From: Candidatus Pantoea bituminis
Lineage (GTDB): Bacteria > Pseudomonadota > Gammaproteobacteria > Enterobacterales > Enterobacteriaceae
Assembly (NCBI RefSeq): GCF_018842675.1
Contig: NZ_JAGTWO010000004.1
Coordinates: forward strand, 1,364,001-1,428,000
Length of the DNA: 64,000 nucleotides
Direction: 5' to 3'
Under the pieces are notes generated by a model. The model was not told where the DNA came from and searched no databases. It saw nothing but the letters and a program-made list of their open reading frames with translations. Positions within the stretch are counted from its first letter, which is position 1. Every line of letters starts with the position of its first letter. Below are positions 17,019 through 25,018 of this stretch, in pieces. Position numbers and translations under genes: made by a program.

Positions 17019-17231
17019 CCTGTCGCACTCAGCGGTATCGACAAACTCAGATTTATTTGTCCATGTGTGGAAAGGATAACCGGCAAGATATCTTCCGTTC
17101 TCTGTTTTAAACACGGGTATGTCATAAGCGTGATTTGCAATATTGGCCTTGTTATAACAAACAGGCGGCGTGCCTGATGCACACCCGGCTAAAGCCAGAG
17201 TAATTACAGCAAGTGTAATAATCTTTTTCAT
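17007..17231 (-). CDS. Cor-like phage exclusion lipoprotein (putative)
   Basis: This 74-residue lipoprotein has a basic start, the hydrophobic stretch TLAVITLALA and the lipobox LAGC with Cys at about residue 17. The mature part is small with two further Cys residues and AGYPFHTWTNKSEFV. Size, lipobox and location just after the tip fibre gene match the Cor proteins of phi80/N15/HK022. These block the outer-membrane receptor FhuA and exclude superinfecting phages. The gene is convergent to, and overlaps, the preceding tail gene, so it must be expressed independently in the lysogen. The Cor assignment is inference. Confidence 0.62.
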   Translation of the reverse strand: MKKIITLAVITLALAGCASGTPPVCYNKANIANHAYDIPVFKTENGRYLAGYPFHTWTNKSEFVDTAECDRLNP

Positions 17232-17352
17232 ATTCGCTTTCTGTTAATCTAGTCTGGCTCATATAAGAACACCTAATTCATTTGTATTTAAATGAATGAT
17301 TTAGATCATAACGATCTGTATATTCATTTGAATTGAAATATAAATAATCCAG

Positions 17353-17376
17353 CCCGGCCATTGTGCCGGGTTTTTT
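17353..17376 (+). terminator. Intrinsic terminator before tail fibre gene
   Basis: CCCGGC/GCCGGG stem with six-base loop and six T, located 20 bases before the tail fibre ATG. Confidence 0.75.
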
Positions 17377-17395
17377 ATTGCCCGGAGAAAAGTAA

Positions 17396-18604
17396 ATGGC
17401 ATGGTATACCACCGGCACGATTGCCGTATCAGGAACGACAGTAACAGGCACAGGTACAAACTGGCTGGATAACAAACAGTCGATTGGTGCAGGTCAGGCT
17501 CTGCTTATTCCCGGTTCTGGCACGGTTAAGATATATGAGATTGCGAGTGTAACCAGCGCAACTAAGCTGACGCTCAAGACGTCACCCGGGACGATTGCTG
17601 CGGGGCAGGCTTACGCCATCCTGTCTTTCTATACCGACTCAGTTCCTGACTTTGCGCGACGCCTGGCTGCTCAGTTGAGCTATTACCAGTCACAGATGGA
17701 TGGCTGGCAGCAGATTATGACCGGAGCCGGAAATGTGACGCTGACCGCGCCAGATGGCACGAGTGTAACAATAAGTAGTTTATCGAAGCTTACTGCGGAC
17801 ATAGCTTCCGCATACCAAATTAAGAATAATTTATCTTCGAGTGATTCTCCGAACTCGCTCAGAGATTTAGGCCATTACGGAGTGAGTGGTGCTTCTGCGG
17901 CAACGACTGCAAAAGGATATCCAGTTAATGGATTTATTGGGACGATATTAGTTATGTGGGGGCCAAATGGCACTCAGCAATCCGCTTTTCATAATAACGG
18001 GACTATTTATACAAGATATTTGAGTGGCACCTGGAATGGTTCTGACGGTCCATGGACAGGGTGGGCGGGATCATATGGCCAGAACAATAAACCCTCCGCT
18101 GTTGATGTAGGGGCTTTGCCTATTTCTGGGGGCGCACTAACGGGTAAACTAACCGCTAACGGGGGTATTGATCTGGTTGCGCCTATATACATGGGCACAG
18201 GCGCATCATTAGATATGAATGGTAAAAACATAAACAGCGCCAATATCATATCGTGGGTCAGTGCTACTGCGGCTAAAGCATCCGCTGCTGCTATGGGGTT
18301 TACAGCAGCTTCAGGAAACCGTGTGCAAATACCCGTAGCGGGAGGATTTTTCATTATCCAGATGTACACAACGGTAATTACTGCGAATTCAAACGGAGAC
18401 GCCACTATCAGTTATCCGTTGGCCTTTACTGCATTAGGTGCCGTGATGGCATGTAGCGGTGATTTTGACGCCTTCACGGGGTCAGTTACTACCCGACGAC
18501 TTGAAACTACAAGCTTCGATGTCCGATGCAGAAAAATGGACGGCAGTGTGCAGACAGGCGCGACCAGGATTAACTGGATAGCGACAGGCTTCCTTTCAGC
18601 TTAA
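17396..18604 (+). CDS. Side tail fibre protein
   Basis: This 402-residue protein starts MAWYTTGTIAVSGTTVTGTGTNW, the typical N-terminal virion-attachment module of side tail fibres. A helical linker follows (about residues 80-110), then beta-strand repeats with GALPISGGALTGKL, the common phage-fibre hinge motif, near residue 240. The C-terminal 130 residues form a compact receptor-binding tip. The following gene is a fibre assembly chaperone, which supports the call. Confidence 0.87.
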   Translation: MAWYTTGTIAVSGTTVTGTGTNWLDNKQSIGAGQALLIPGSGTVKIYEIASVTSATKLTLKTSPGTIAAGQAYAILSFYTDSVPDFARRLAAQLSYYQSQMDGWQQIMTGAGNVTLTAPDGTSVTISSLSKLTADIASAYQIKNNLSSSDSPNSLRDLGHYGVSGASAATTAKGYPVNGFIGTILVMWGPNGTQQSAFHNNGTIYTRYLSGTWNGSDGPWTGWAGSYGQNNKPSAVDVGALPISGGALTGKLTANGGIDLVAPIYMGTGASLDMNGKNINSANIISWVSATAAKASAAAMGFTAASGNRVQIPVAGGFFIIQMYTTVITANSNGDATISYPLAFTALGAVMACSGDFDAFTGSVTTRRLETTSFDVRCRKMDGSVQTGATRINWIATGFLSA

Positions 18605-18615
18605 GGTTTAGAAAA

Positions 18616-19080
18616 ATGACAGATACACCTGAATTAGAAAGCAAAGGCTATGAGCCAGTCCAATATACGGATTATAAATACAGCATAAAAACAAAAGGTT
18701 TCTATCCTGTAGAGAATCTCGATATATACGAATTAGCTGGCTTATTACCTGACGACCTTCAGAATATTAGCGCAGAGAATTACAAAGAATATTTCAATCC
18801 TCCTGATGGTTTTTATGGCGTATTCGATGAGTCGGGACCGCGGCTGGAGAAAATACCAGAACCGGATTATAAGGCTCTGGCTGAGAACGATAAGCAAGCT
18901 CTTGTTGATCAGGCTACGCAGGCGATTACCGTCTGGCAAACTAAGTTGCTCATGGGCCGTAAGCTTAGCGATAAAGAGTCTGCATCACTCAATGCATGGA
19001 TGGATTATATCGACGTGCTTAATGACACTGACTTAAGTGATGCGCCTGATGTGCAGTGGCCTGCAAAGCCTTCAAATTAG
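18616..19080 (+). CDS. Tail fibre assembly chaperone (Tfa-like)
   Basis: This 154-residue protein of the Caudo_TAP family helps trimerise the fibre tip. It has the acidic N-terminal body and the conserved C-terminal pattern KLLMGRKLSDKESASLNAWMDYIDVL followed by an aspartate-rich segment ending VQWPAKP. It begins 11 bases after the fibre stop and is probably made from the same message. Confidence 0.92.
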   Translation: MTDTPELESKGYEPVQYTDYKYSIKTKGFYPVENLDIYELAGLLPDDLQNISAENYKEYFNPPDGFYGVFDESGPRLEKIPEPDYKALAENDKQALVDQATQAITVWQTKLLMGRKLSDKESASLNAWMDYIDVLNDTDLSDAPDVQWPAKPSN

Positions 19081-19226
19081 AGAAGCATCAGTGGCTCGGT
19101 TATTACCGTTACATCTCTGCCATTCCACACGCACGTGGCAAAAATCTTAATACACATACATAAACGCTAAGGGTAAGAAATGATTCTATGCTTATAGGGA
19201 TTTATCTAACCGAGACGGGAGAAACA

Positions 19227-19412
19227 ATGACTGCACATCGTGGTGGAACTGGTAACTTTGCGGAAAATCCTGAGCGAGCTAAAGAAGCGGGTAGTAAAGG
19301 CGGTAAAGTCAGCGGTGGAAATTTTAAGAATGACACCAGGCGTGCGGCTGAAGCCGGTCGTAAAGGTGGAGCAATAAGCCGGAGGGGCAAAGTAGAGCAA
19401 CCAGACCAATAA
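19227..19412 (+). CDS. KGG-motif (YciG-like) stress protein on prophage
   Basis: This 61-residue, Gly/Lys-rich, highly charged protein has two copies of the KGG motif (AKEAGSKGGKVSGGNF and AAEAGRKGGAIS), as in YciG-type general stress proteins. I take the ATG at 19227 because GGGAG lies six bases upstream. An in-frame ATG at 19188 has no such site. KGG proteins are small, probably disordered, and RpoS-linked in enterobacteria, with no established mechanism. It lies just past the fibre module, where conversion genes are common. Confidence 0.75.
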   Translation: MTAHRGGTGNFAENPERAKEAGSKGGKVSGGNFKNDTRRAAEAGRKGGAISRRGKVEQPDQ

Positions 19413-19465
19413 GAGGGTCCGGATTAACTTTGAATTCCGTACATATTAGCCGTCTGAAACCGCGG

Positions 19466-19645
19466 ATATAAAAAACCCGCGTAGGCGGGTGTGGCAATGT
19501 TCACCAACAAATTTCATCCGTGACCCCAGTAAAGTACATGGTCAATTATTAGCCATGAAAATGCATGGCGACCGGGCAGTGAGAGTTTTGCTTTTGTCTG
19601 AGCAGGCTTACGGGGTGAGTAATTAAATATCAAGCTCACGTAAAC
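19466..19645 (-). ncRNA. Candidate minus-strand small RNA, copy 1
   Basis: Read on the minus strand, the box CCCCGTAAGCCTGCTCAGACA is followed about 110 bases later by a clean terminator (ACCCGC/GCGGGT then T-run). The same box and terminator arrangement recurs near 20.1-20.3 kb. No credible reading frame spans it. A small regulatory RNA, possibly of the C4/P4-immunity kind, is a hypothesis from this arrangement only. Confidence 0.3.
19470..19490 (-). terminator. Minus-strand intrinsic terminator
   Basis: ACCCGC/GCGGGT stem followed by six T when read leftward. Confidence 0.7.
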
Positions 19646-19667
19646 CAGAGAGGCAGCCCGAAGAAAT

Positions 19668-19693
19668 AAAAAAGCCCGGTATGGACACCGGGT
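19668..19693 (-). terminator. Minus-strand intrinsic terminator
   Basis: ACCGGG/CCCGGT stem with a T-run when read leftward. Whatever transcript it ends starts to its right. Confidence 0.65.
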
Positions 19694-19876
19694 CATCTAT
19701 TTAGATGAAAACACACACATAACCTGCACAGCTAAACACTAAACCTTCCCGACTTCGCTTTATATTTTGTTAGAGAAATGAAAGTCAGAATTATGCAGAG
19801 TTTTATGAGGCCACAAGAAACCCGCCATAACAGAACGTGATATCGTGATTTGGTCGAAAAGCGAGCGGGGTGGGTT

Positions 19877-20083
19877 ATGTACTCAAACGAAGCAGACGAA
19901 CTCTACGATGAAATGTGCCGCGTAGTAGGCGATATGGTGTTCACACTGCATGATTTTGGTGTTGATTCTAAGCAAACGGTAATAGCCGATGCGCTGAGAA
20001 CCGCGCTGGCGCATAAGGGAGAGGAAAGAACAGAGTTGATGGTAAAAGCAATTGAATCTGCGGTGCGGGTGCTGGATCGTTAG
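19877..20083 (+). CDS. FumD-like small protein (DUF2767) on prophage
   Basis: This 68-residue protein is similar along its whole length to E. coli FumD (YdhZ) as I recall it. Shared features are DELYDEMCRVVGDMVF near the start, IADALRTALAHK in the middle, and a helical end with ERTELMVKAIESAV. FumD has been reported as a small fumarase-like enzyme, but its physiological role is poorly known. The start at 19877 is chosen because GGGGTGGG precedes it and the family begins near EADELY. A phage-borne copy beside umuDC is unusual. It could modulate host metabolism or be a regulator that shares the fold. Confidence 0.75.
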   Translation: MYSNEADELYDEMCRVVGDMVFTLHDFGVDSKQTVIADALRTALAHKGEERTELMVKAIESAVRVLDR

Positions 20084-20085
20084 TC

Positions 20086-20320
20086 ACAAAAAAGCCCGCA
20101 CATGGCGGGCTAAGAGGTGTCTTTGTCTTATCGTTCGCAACACTTGCTGTGCGTTACTGGATGATACTAATCGCCAGATTTTGATAAGAAAATCTCTTTG
20201 TATGGATTATGTGATGTGAGTGATTTAGCGGTTGGTGGGGCATCAAAAGCCCCGACGACTGTGCAATGATTATACCGTTCCTGTCTGAGCAGGCTTACGG
20301 GTTGAGTGATCAAAGCTTTA
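20086..20320 (-). ncRNA. Candidate minus-strand small RNA, copy 2
   Basis: Read leftward, the shared box (CCCGTAAGCCTGCTCAGACA, 20282-20307) is followed by a GGGGC/GCCCC hairpin (20239-20255) and a terminator at 20088-20111. The same strand also has an open frame from 20475 to 20167 whose last third (RYNHCTVVGAFDAP and following residues) looks partly protein-like. The locus may therefore encode a small protein instead of, or as well as, an RNA. Confidence 0.35.
20088..20111 (-). terminator. Minus-strand intrinsic terminator
   Basis: AGCCCGC/GCGGGCT stem with a run of six T when read leftward. It also sits just past the end of the rightward FumD-like gene. Confidence 0.75.
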
Positions 20321-20404
20321 TCACTCGCTGCCTCTATCTCCAGATTAACCCCTTCGATTAAAAAAATCCCCGTCTCGCTTGATAAAACATACCACTTAAT
20401 ATTA

Positions 20405-20420
20405 CTGTATTTATATACAG
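20405..20420 (+). promoter_or_regulatory. LexA (SOS) box of umuDC
   Basis: CTGTATTTATATACAG matches the CTG-N10-CAG consensus perfectly with an AT-rich alternating core. It lies 22 bases before the umuD start, so it should repress umuDC until DNA damage. Being palindromic, it could also control a leftward promoter for the candidate RNA. Confidence 0.93.
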
Positions 20421-20441
20421 TTATTTTATAGGGAGGTATGT

Positions 20442-20860
20442 ATGAAACTTTTAGACCCGCCGAAATCAGCTCCATGATGCACTTGCCACTTTATATTGAG
20501 CGTGTGCCATGCGGTTTCCCGTCTCCGGCAGAAGACTACGTAGACCACAAACTCGATTTAAATGAACTGATAGTCAACCGCCCTAGCGCAACCTACTTCC
20601 TTAAGGTCAGCGGGGATTCTATGATTGATGCTGGTATCAGTGACGGCGATATGCTCGTCGTTGACAGCTCAATTACAGCGAGCCATGGCGATATTATTGT
20701 TGCCAGCGTTGGCGGGGAATTCACCGTTAAGCGCCTCCAGCTTCATCCCTCTATTCAGCTTGTCCCCATGAACACCCGGTTTAAACCTATTGCCATCAAG
20801 ACTGAAGATGCTCTTGAGGTATTTGGTGTCGTCACGTTTGTAATTAAACCGACGCACTGA
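20442..20860 (+). CDS. umuD: UmuD: SOS polymerase V accessory, LexA-like autoprotease (possible frame error at 20449-20452)
   Basis: UmuD is cleaved by RecA* and then forms polymerase V with UmuC. The Cys-Gly cleavage site (VPCGFPSPA), the catalytic Ser in SGDSMID and the Lys in FTVKRL are all present. The nominal frame begins ATG 20438 (MYETFRPAE), almost touching the GGGAGG ribosome-binding site. An ATG at 20442 has ideal spacing and would read MKLFRPAE if one T were added to the run at 20449-20452. This fits UmuD N-termini better, so I place the start there. The length of about 139 residues matches E. coli UmuD. The stop is two bases from umuC. Confidence 0.9.
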
Positions 20861-20862
20861 TC

Positions 20863-22124
20863 ATGTTCGCGCTGGTGGATGTGAACAGCTTTTATGCATC
20901 TTGCGAAACAGCGTTCAGACCTGACCTGAAGGGGTTGCCTGTTGTTGTACTCTCCAACAATGACGGCTGCGTGATAGCCCGCAGTGCAGAGGCAAAGAAA
21001 GTCGGCATCAAAATGGGCGATCCCTTTTTTAAGCTTAAAGACGAATTACGTAAGCATAAGGTTCAGGTGTTCAGTTCGAACTATGCGCTTTATGCAGACA
21101 TGTCGAACCGCGTTATGACAACGCTTGAGGAAATGGCTCCGTCCGTAGAAATTTATTCAATTGACGAGGCATTTATGGACCTGACCGGCGTTAGGAACTG
21201 CATGGTTCTCGAAGATTTCGGGCGACAGGTAAGAGCGCGGGTACTTCGGGACACGCACCTCACCGTTGGAGTCGGCATCGCACAGACCAAGACACTGGCA
21301 AAGCTGGCAAATCATGCTGCGAAAAAGTGGAGCAAGACAGGCGGCGTTGTCGATTTGTCGAACATTGATCGCCAGAAAAAATTAATGGCGCTGGTTCCGG
21401 TTGAGGACGTATGGGGGTAGGGAGACGGATAAGTAAAAAGCTTAACGCGATGGGCATCATTACAGCTAAAGATTTGGCTGAGCAAAGTACCTGGATTATC
21501 CGTAAGCATTTTAACGTCGTACTGGAGCGAACCGTGCGGGAATTGCGCGGCGAACCTTGTCTGGAACTGGAAGAGTTTGCGCCAGTAAAACAGCAAATCG
21601 TTTGTTCCCGATCATTTGGTAACCGCATCAGTGATTACATTGAAATGCGCCAGGCCATATGTGCATATGCAGAACGAGCAGCGGAGAAGCTGCGTCAGGA
21701 AAGACAATATTGCCGTCAGATTGGGGTATTTGTACGTACCAGTCCTCATGCGGTTAATGAAACATTTTATGGTAATCAGGCGATAGGTAAGCTGCTCACG
21801 CCATCCAACGATACGCGTGACATTGTCCGGGTTGCCATGGAAATGCTTGACCGCATATGGCTGGACGGACATCGCTACATGAAGGCTGGAGTGATGCTGG
21901 GCGACTTCTTTAGCCAGGGTGTGGCTCAGCTCAATCTGTTTGATGAATACAAACCACAGGCCAACAGCGAAGCGCTGATGCGTGTTGTTGACGGTCTCAA
22001 TCAAAGCGGGAAGGCGAAACTATGGTTTGCAGGTCAGGGCATTCAGAAATCGTGGGCAATGAAACGCGAGATGTTATCGCCAGCATACACAACAAGGTTC
22101 TCGGACCTTCCCGTTGCGAGGTGA
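20863..22124 (+). CDS. umuC: UmuC: error-prone Y-family polymerase V subunit (apparent frameshift at 21413-21417)
   Basis: This is the catalytic translesion polymerase. The palm motif FALVDVNSFYASCE carries the first metal-binding Asp, and IYSIDEAFMDLTG carries the catalytic Asp-Glu pair. A helix-hairpin-helix and the C-terminal little-finger and UmuC-specific tail follow (FSQGVAQLNLFDE). The reading frame breaks in GGGGG at 21413-21417. One more G joins VEDVWG to VGRRISKKLNAMGI and gives 420 residues, the usual length. UmuDC on a prophage would raise SOS mutagenesis of the lysogen. Confidence 0.92.
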
Positions 22125-22414
22125 CTTTTCTCAAGCAGCCTCTGGATAAGATCGTCCAACAAAATGAGGGCTGCTACATCACCGACTGTGCTGATGGCTA
22201 TGTAATGATTAATCGTAACGCTACCTTTCGAGTAGGTGACAAGGTTGCTTATAGCTTCCTTGGCATGAAAGGGATCGGTAAATACTTTGATTATGCAATC
22301 ATCACAGAGGATGGTGAGGCAATTGAAGGTGAGTCACTTGAAGAGGTAACAATTTTAGGAAGGGTTACGTTCGAAATTCTGTGCGTGCAGAATGAATATT
22401 GGCCGATTATATAA
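22121..22414 (+). CDS. Small protein downstream of umuC, unknown function
   Basis: The frame is open from 22022, but the part before 22121 only shadows umuC. GTG 22121 overlaps the umuC stop (GTGA) and has GCGAG upstream, so I start there. The protein is 97 residues: VTFLKQPLDKIVQQNEGCYI, a GYVMINRNATFRVGDKVAYSF beta region, and a hydrophobic end. I do not recognise it. Coupling to umuC suggests SOS co-expression. Confidence 0.6.
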   Translation: MTFLKQPLDKIVQQNEGCYITDCADGYVMINRNATFRVGDKVAYSFLGMKGIGKYFDYAIITEDGEAIEGESLEEVTILGRVTFEILCVQNEYWPII

Positions 22415-22550
22415 TGAATTTTGAATTAGCTTGAATATGATTCTTACTTTGCTTCAACCTACCTGTAACCGTCAATACGGCCGATTAAACTGTTTTCTTT
22501 GAGCTACGTGTTGAAAGAGAAGTTTATCTTCGCTATTTCTTTATCACTCC

Positions 22551-22578
22551 ATGACAATGAACGTGCCCTGGGTATAAT
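22551..22578 (+). promoter_or_regulatory. Sigma-70 promoter of BRO-N gene
   Basis: ATGACA and a perfect TATAAT, spaced by 16 bases, lie 21 bases upstream of the ATG at 22600, which has a GGGGGAG ribosome-binding site. Confidence 0.65.
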
Positions 22579-22599
22579 CCAAAAAACAAAGGGGGAGTT

Positions 22600-23358
22600 A
22601 TGGATAAAAATTTAATGCAGCTTTGTTATGAGGGCGATTGCGGAGATAGTTACATTCGAAGCATAAATGACAATGGTCAACTTTATGTGTCGCTTTCTGA
22701 TGTAATAAGAACGCTTTCTGCTGAAAATAGAAAAATGGATGGAAGGCCCACGGCTCGCATGGCTACTTTGCTTCAAGCTGTTGTAGCCACCTTGGATGAT
22801 GATGAATTTAAGAACCTACCCCTTGTTGTTGAAGGCGCCACTATCTCAGAAACATTCTTAGCGGAACCTGGTCTTTACCGTGTGCTTGCACAAGACATTA
22901 CGCCTGCTGGTAAGAAATTTCAAAGATGGCTCTTTCATAAGGTCTTACCATCGATTCGAGAGTTTGGCATTTACCCGCCACCGATAGTAAAGGGACGGTC
23001 AGAAATTAGCACGCTTGCTAATAGTCTACAGCAAGCTGTTACCCTTTTTGCTATGGAAGTGGAAAGAAGAGAGGCTCTTGAATCTAGGGTTGAAGAAGTA
23101 GAACTTAAGGTGAATTCAATTGCTAGCCTTAGAGATTTATCTAAGTTTAGAACTGTATCGCAAAGGCTGCTGGAATTAGAACTTGAAGGGCTATCAGTTG
23201 ATGAACTTTGGCATTGGTGTGAAAAGCTCAGATGTGAAAGAGGATTAGAAAAAATAAAATGCCCTTCAAACATACCTTTGAACGCTCACTATCCAATTTC
23301 CTTAGTGGATGAAGCGATAAACACTTATCAGCAAAATTTGGCGGATCGAGCTAAGTAA
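22600..23358 (+). CDS. BRO-N domain (antirepressor-like) protein
   Basis: This 252-residue protein has an N-terminal BRO-N/phage antirepressor domain: YVSLSDVIRTL near residue 30, EPGLYRVLAQDI, and the signature AGKKFQRWLFHKVLPSIREFG near residues 105-125. A coiled-coil segment (about 145-180) and a unique C-terminal domain follow. BRO-N proteins bind DNA and often act as antirepressors in phages. It is AT-rich, has its own promoter and terminator, and is the last gene before the prophage end, so it can be expressed outside the late operon. Confidence 0.82.
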   Translation: MDKNLMQLCYEGDCGDSYIRSINDNGQLYVSLSDVIRTLSAENRKMDGRPTARMATLLQAVVATLDDDEFKNLPLVVEGATISETFLAEPGLYRVLAQDITPAGKKFQRWLFHKVLPSIREFGIYPPPIVKGRSEISTLANSLQQAVTLFAMEVERREALESRVEEVELKVNSIASLRDLSKFRTVSQRLLELELEGLSVDELWHWCEKLRCERGLEKIKCPSNIPLNAHYPISLVDEAINTYQQNLADRAK

Positions 23359-23398
23359 AATGCTAGTAAGTTATAAATAAAATATGTACATAAAAAGT

Positions 23399-23427
23399 AA
23401 AAAAGGAGCTTAACAGGCTCCTTTTTT
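23399..23427 (+). terminator. Strong bidirectional terminator after BRO-N gene
   Basis: The stem AAAAAAGGAGC/GCTCCTTTTTT with a short loop carries A- and T-runs on both sides, so it can work in either direction. Confidence 0.88.
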
Positions 23428-23851
23428 ACCTTTTTAATATATAGAGATATTCAAAAATTGTTTATTTTTGTTCTTCAGTAATCAGTTGAAGATTCACAGA
23501 CGTCACATCATCTTTCGTATGATGAAAAGCAGACCAAGTTTAAGTACAAATGTAAGTACATAAAATAAAATAAGTATTTTTATTTATATTTAATACAGAT
23601 GCTTAGCTGCAATTTCCTATAATCGTGAAACAGAAAAGTTAAATCCGAGGGCACATCGTTGTCCTGTATAGAGGAAAAACCAGTGCTCAGGATAGTCTCC
23701 TGCGTCCGTCAGCACAACTGCGTCGCTGTGCGATGCGAGGCAGGTCGCTGCGATCATACTTTTTTTCAATTTAATTAAACCTTCTCAATGCTTTTGCCGT
23801 AAAACGTGCGGCTGTTCTGTTTCGTAACCCATTTATGCAATTAAGGATGAA
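23428..23851 (+). other. Prophage right end / junction region upstream of dacD
   Basis: No gene is visible. The left half is AT-rich and carries two direct copies of TAAGTACA (23541-23548 and 23553-23560), the kind of short repeat used as integrase arm or core sites. From about 23640 the base composition becomes chromosome-like, with a structured GC-rich stretch (23690-23755) before dacD. I infer that attR lies between 23430 and 23650, but without the left end the core cannot be fixed. Confidence 0.45.
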
Positions 23852-25018
23852 GTGTTGAAAAGGCGTCTGTTGATCACTGTAACTGCTACTGTTTTTTGGG
23901 CATCGCTGGCACACGCCGACGACATGCCGTTTCCTCTGACGCCGCCTGCCGTTGATGCGGCTTCATGGGTCTTAATGGATGCCACCACGGGACAGGTATT
24001 GACCGCCGGAAATCCTGACGAGCGCCGCAATCCTGCCAGCCTGACCAAACTCATGACCGGCTACGTCGTCGATCGCGCTATCGATCAAAAGAAAATTACG
24101 CGTGATGACATCGTAACCGTCGGTAAAGACGCATGGGCGGCGGGCAATCCGGTCTTCAAAGGTTCATCACTGATGTTCCTTAAGCCTGGCGACAAGGTAA
24201 GCGTGCGGGATTTAAGTCGCGGCGTCATCATCGATTCTGGGAACGACGCCTGCGTGGCGCTGGCCGATTACGTGGCGGGCAGCGAAGAGAGCTTCGTCAA
24301 GATGATGAATCACTATGTCGACAAGCTCGGTTTACAGAATACGCATTTTGAAACGGTGCACGGTTTGGATGCGCCAGGTCAGTTCTCTAGCGCGCTGGAT
24401 ATGGCAAAGCTTTCACGGGCCATTATCGATGGTGAACCCGATTTTTATGCCATGTACAGCGAGAAAACGCTCTCCTTTAACGGCATTACGCAAAATAATC
24501 GTAACGGCCTGTTGTGGGATAACAACCTGCATGTTGATGGTCTGAAAACCGGTCACACTGAAACGGCGGGTTTTAATATTATCGCTTCCAACGTGGTGGG
24601 AAAACATCGGTTGATCGCGGTCGTCATGGGCGGCAAAAGCCCAAAAGGGCGCGAAGAGCAGGCGCGTAAGCTGCTGGTTTGGGGCCAAAATACGTTTGAT
24701 ACCGTACAACTGTTCCATGCGGGTAAGAAAATTGGCAGTGAAAACGTCTGGTATGGCAATCCGCATCAGGTTGATGTCGGCACTGCGAATGACGTTTACC
24801 TCTCATTACCGCGCAGCGAAATTAAGAATGTGAAAGCAAAATACGTTCTCAATCGCAATGAGCTCGATGCGCCGCTCAAAGCCAATGAAGTGGTCGGCGA
24901 GATTCAGGTGATGGATAAAGATAAACAACTGGCGAGTTATCCGCTGGTTACGCTAAAAGCAGTTGATGAAGCTGGCATCATTACGCGCATCAAAGATTAT
25001 CTGAAACAGAAGCTCTGA
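23852..25018 (+). CDS. dacD: DacD: D-alanyl-D-alanine carboxypeptidase (PBP6b)
   Basis: This periplasmic enzyme trims the terminal D-Ala of peptidoglycan stem peptides. It has a cleavable signal peptide (about residues 1-23) and the three serine-DD-peptidase motifs: SLTK (Ser63, Lys66), SGN (SGNDAC) and KTG (GLKTGHTETAG). The C-terminal beta domain and a terminal amphipathic helix (ITRIKDYLKQKL) provide membrane anchoring. At 388 residues it equals E. coli DacD. The GTG at 23852 has AGGA at good spacing; the TTG just after is an alternative. The neighbour sbmC confirms the locus. Confidence 0.94.
   Translation: MLKRRLLITVTATVFWASLAHADDMPFPLTPPAVDAASWVLMDATTGQVLTAGNPDERRNPASLTKLMTGYVVDRAIDQKKITRDDIVTVGKDAWAAGNPVFKGSSLMFLKPGDKVSVRDLSRGVIIDSGNDACVALADYVAGSEESFVKMMNHYVDKLGLQNTHFETVHGLDAPGQFSSALDMAKLSRAIIDGEPDFYAMYSEKTLSFNGITQNNRNGLLWDNNLHVDGLKTGHTETAGFNIIASNVVGKHRLIAVVMGGKSPKGREEQARKLLVWGQNTFDTVQLFHAGKKIGSENVWYGNPHQVDVGTANDVYLSLPRSEIKNVKAKYVLNRNELDAPLKANEVVGEIQVMDKDKQLASYPLVTLKAVDEAGIITRIKDYLKQKL

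Larger units (their letters stand above)
19413..19876 (+). other. Gene-poor stretch holding minus-strand terminators and a repeated box
   Basis: I see no convincing protein gene here. It contains two hairpins whose T-tracts face left (19470-19490 and 19668-19693) and, between them, the first copy of a 25-base box (about 19595-19620) that recurs at 20282-20307. See the ncRNA entries. Confidence 0.6.

Noticed and set aside
19514..19696. 60-residue minus-strand ORF
   Set aside because: It runs through a terminator hairpin and the repeated box, and I see no protein-like features. Treated as part of a candidate RNA region.
20167..20475. 102-residue minus-strand ORF as a definite gene
   Set aside because: It overlaps the umuD start and the LexA box and its N-terminal part looks random. 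Only its last third looks coding, so it is mentioned under the ncRNA candidate and not listed as CDS.
22022..22120. Extended start of the gene after umuC
   Set aside because: This part only shadows umuC. The GTG at 22121 has a ribosome-binding site and overlaps the umuC stop.
23690..23755. Known small RNA before dacD
   Set aside because: The stretch can fold (CAGGA/TCCTG and GCACA/TGTGC stems) but has no terminator and I recognise no family.
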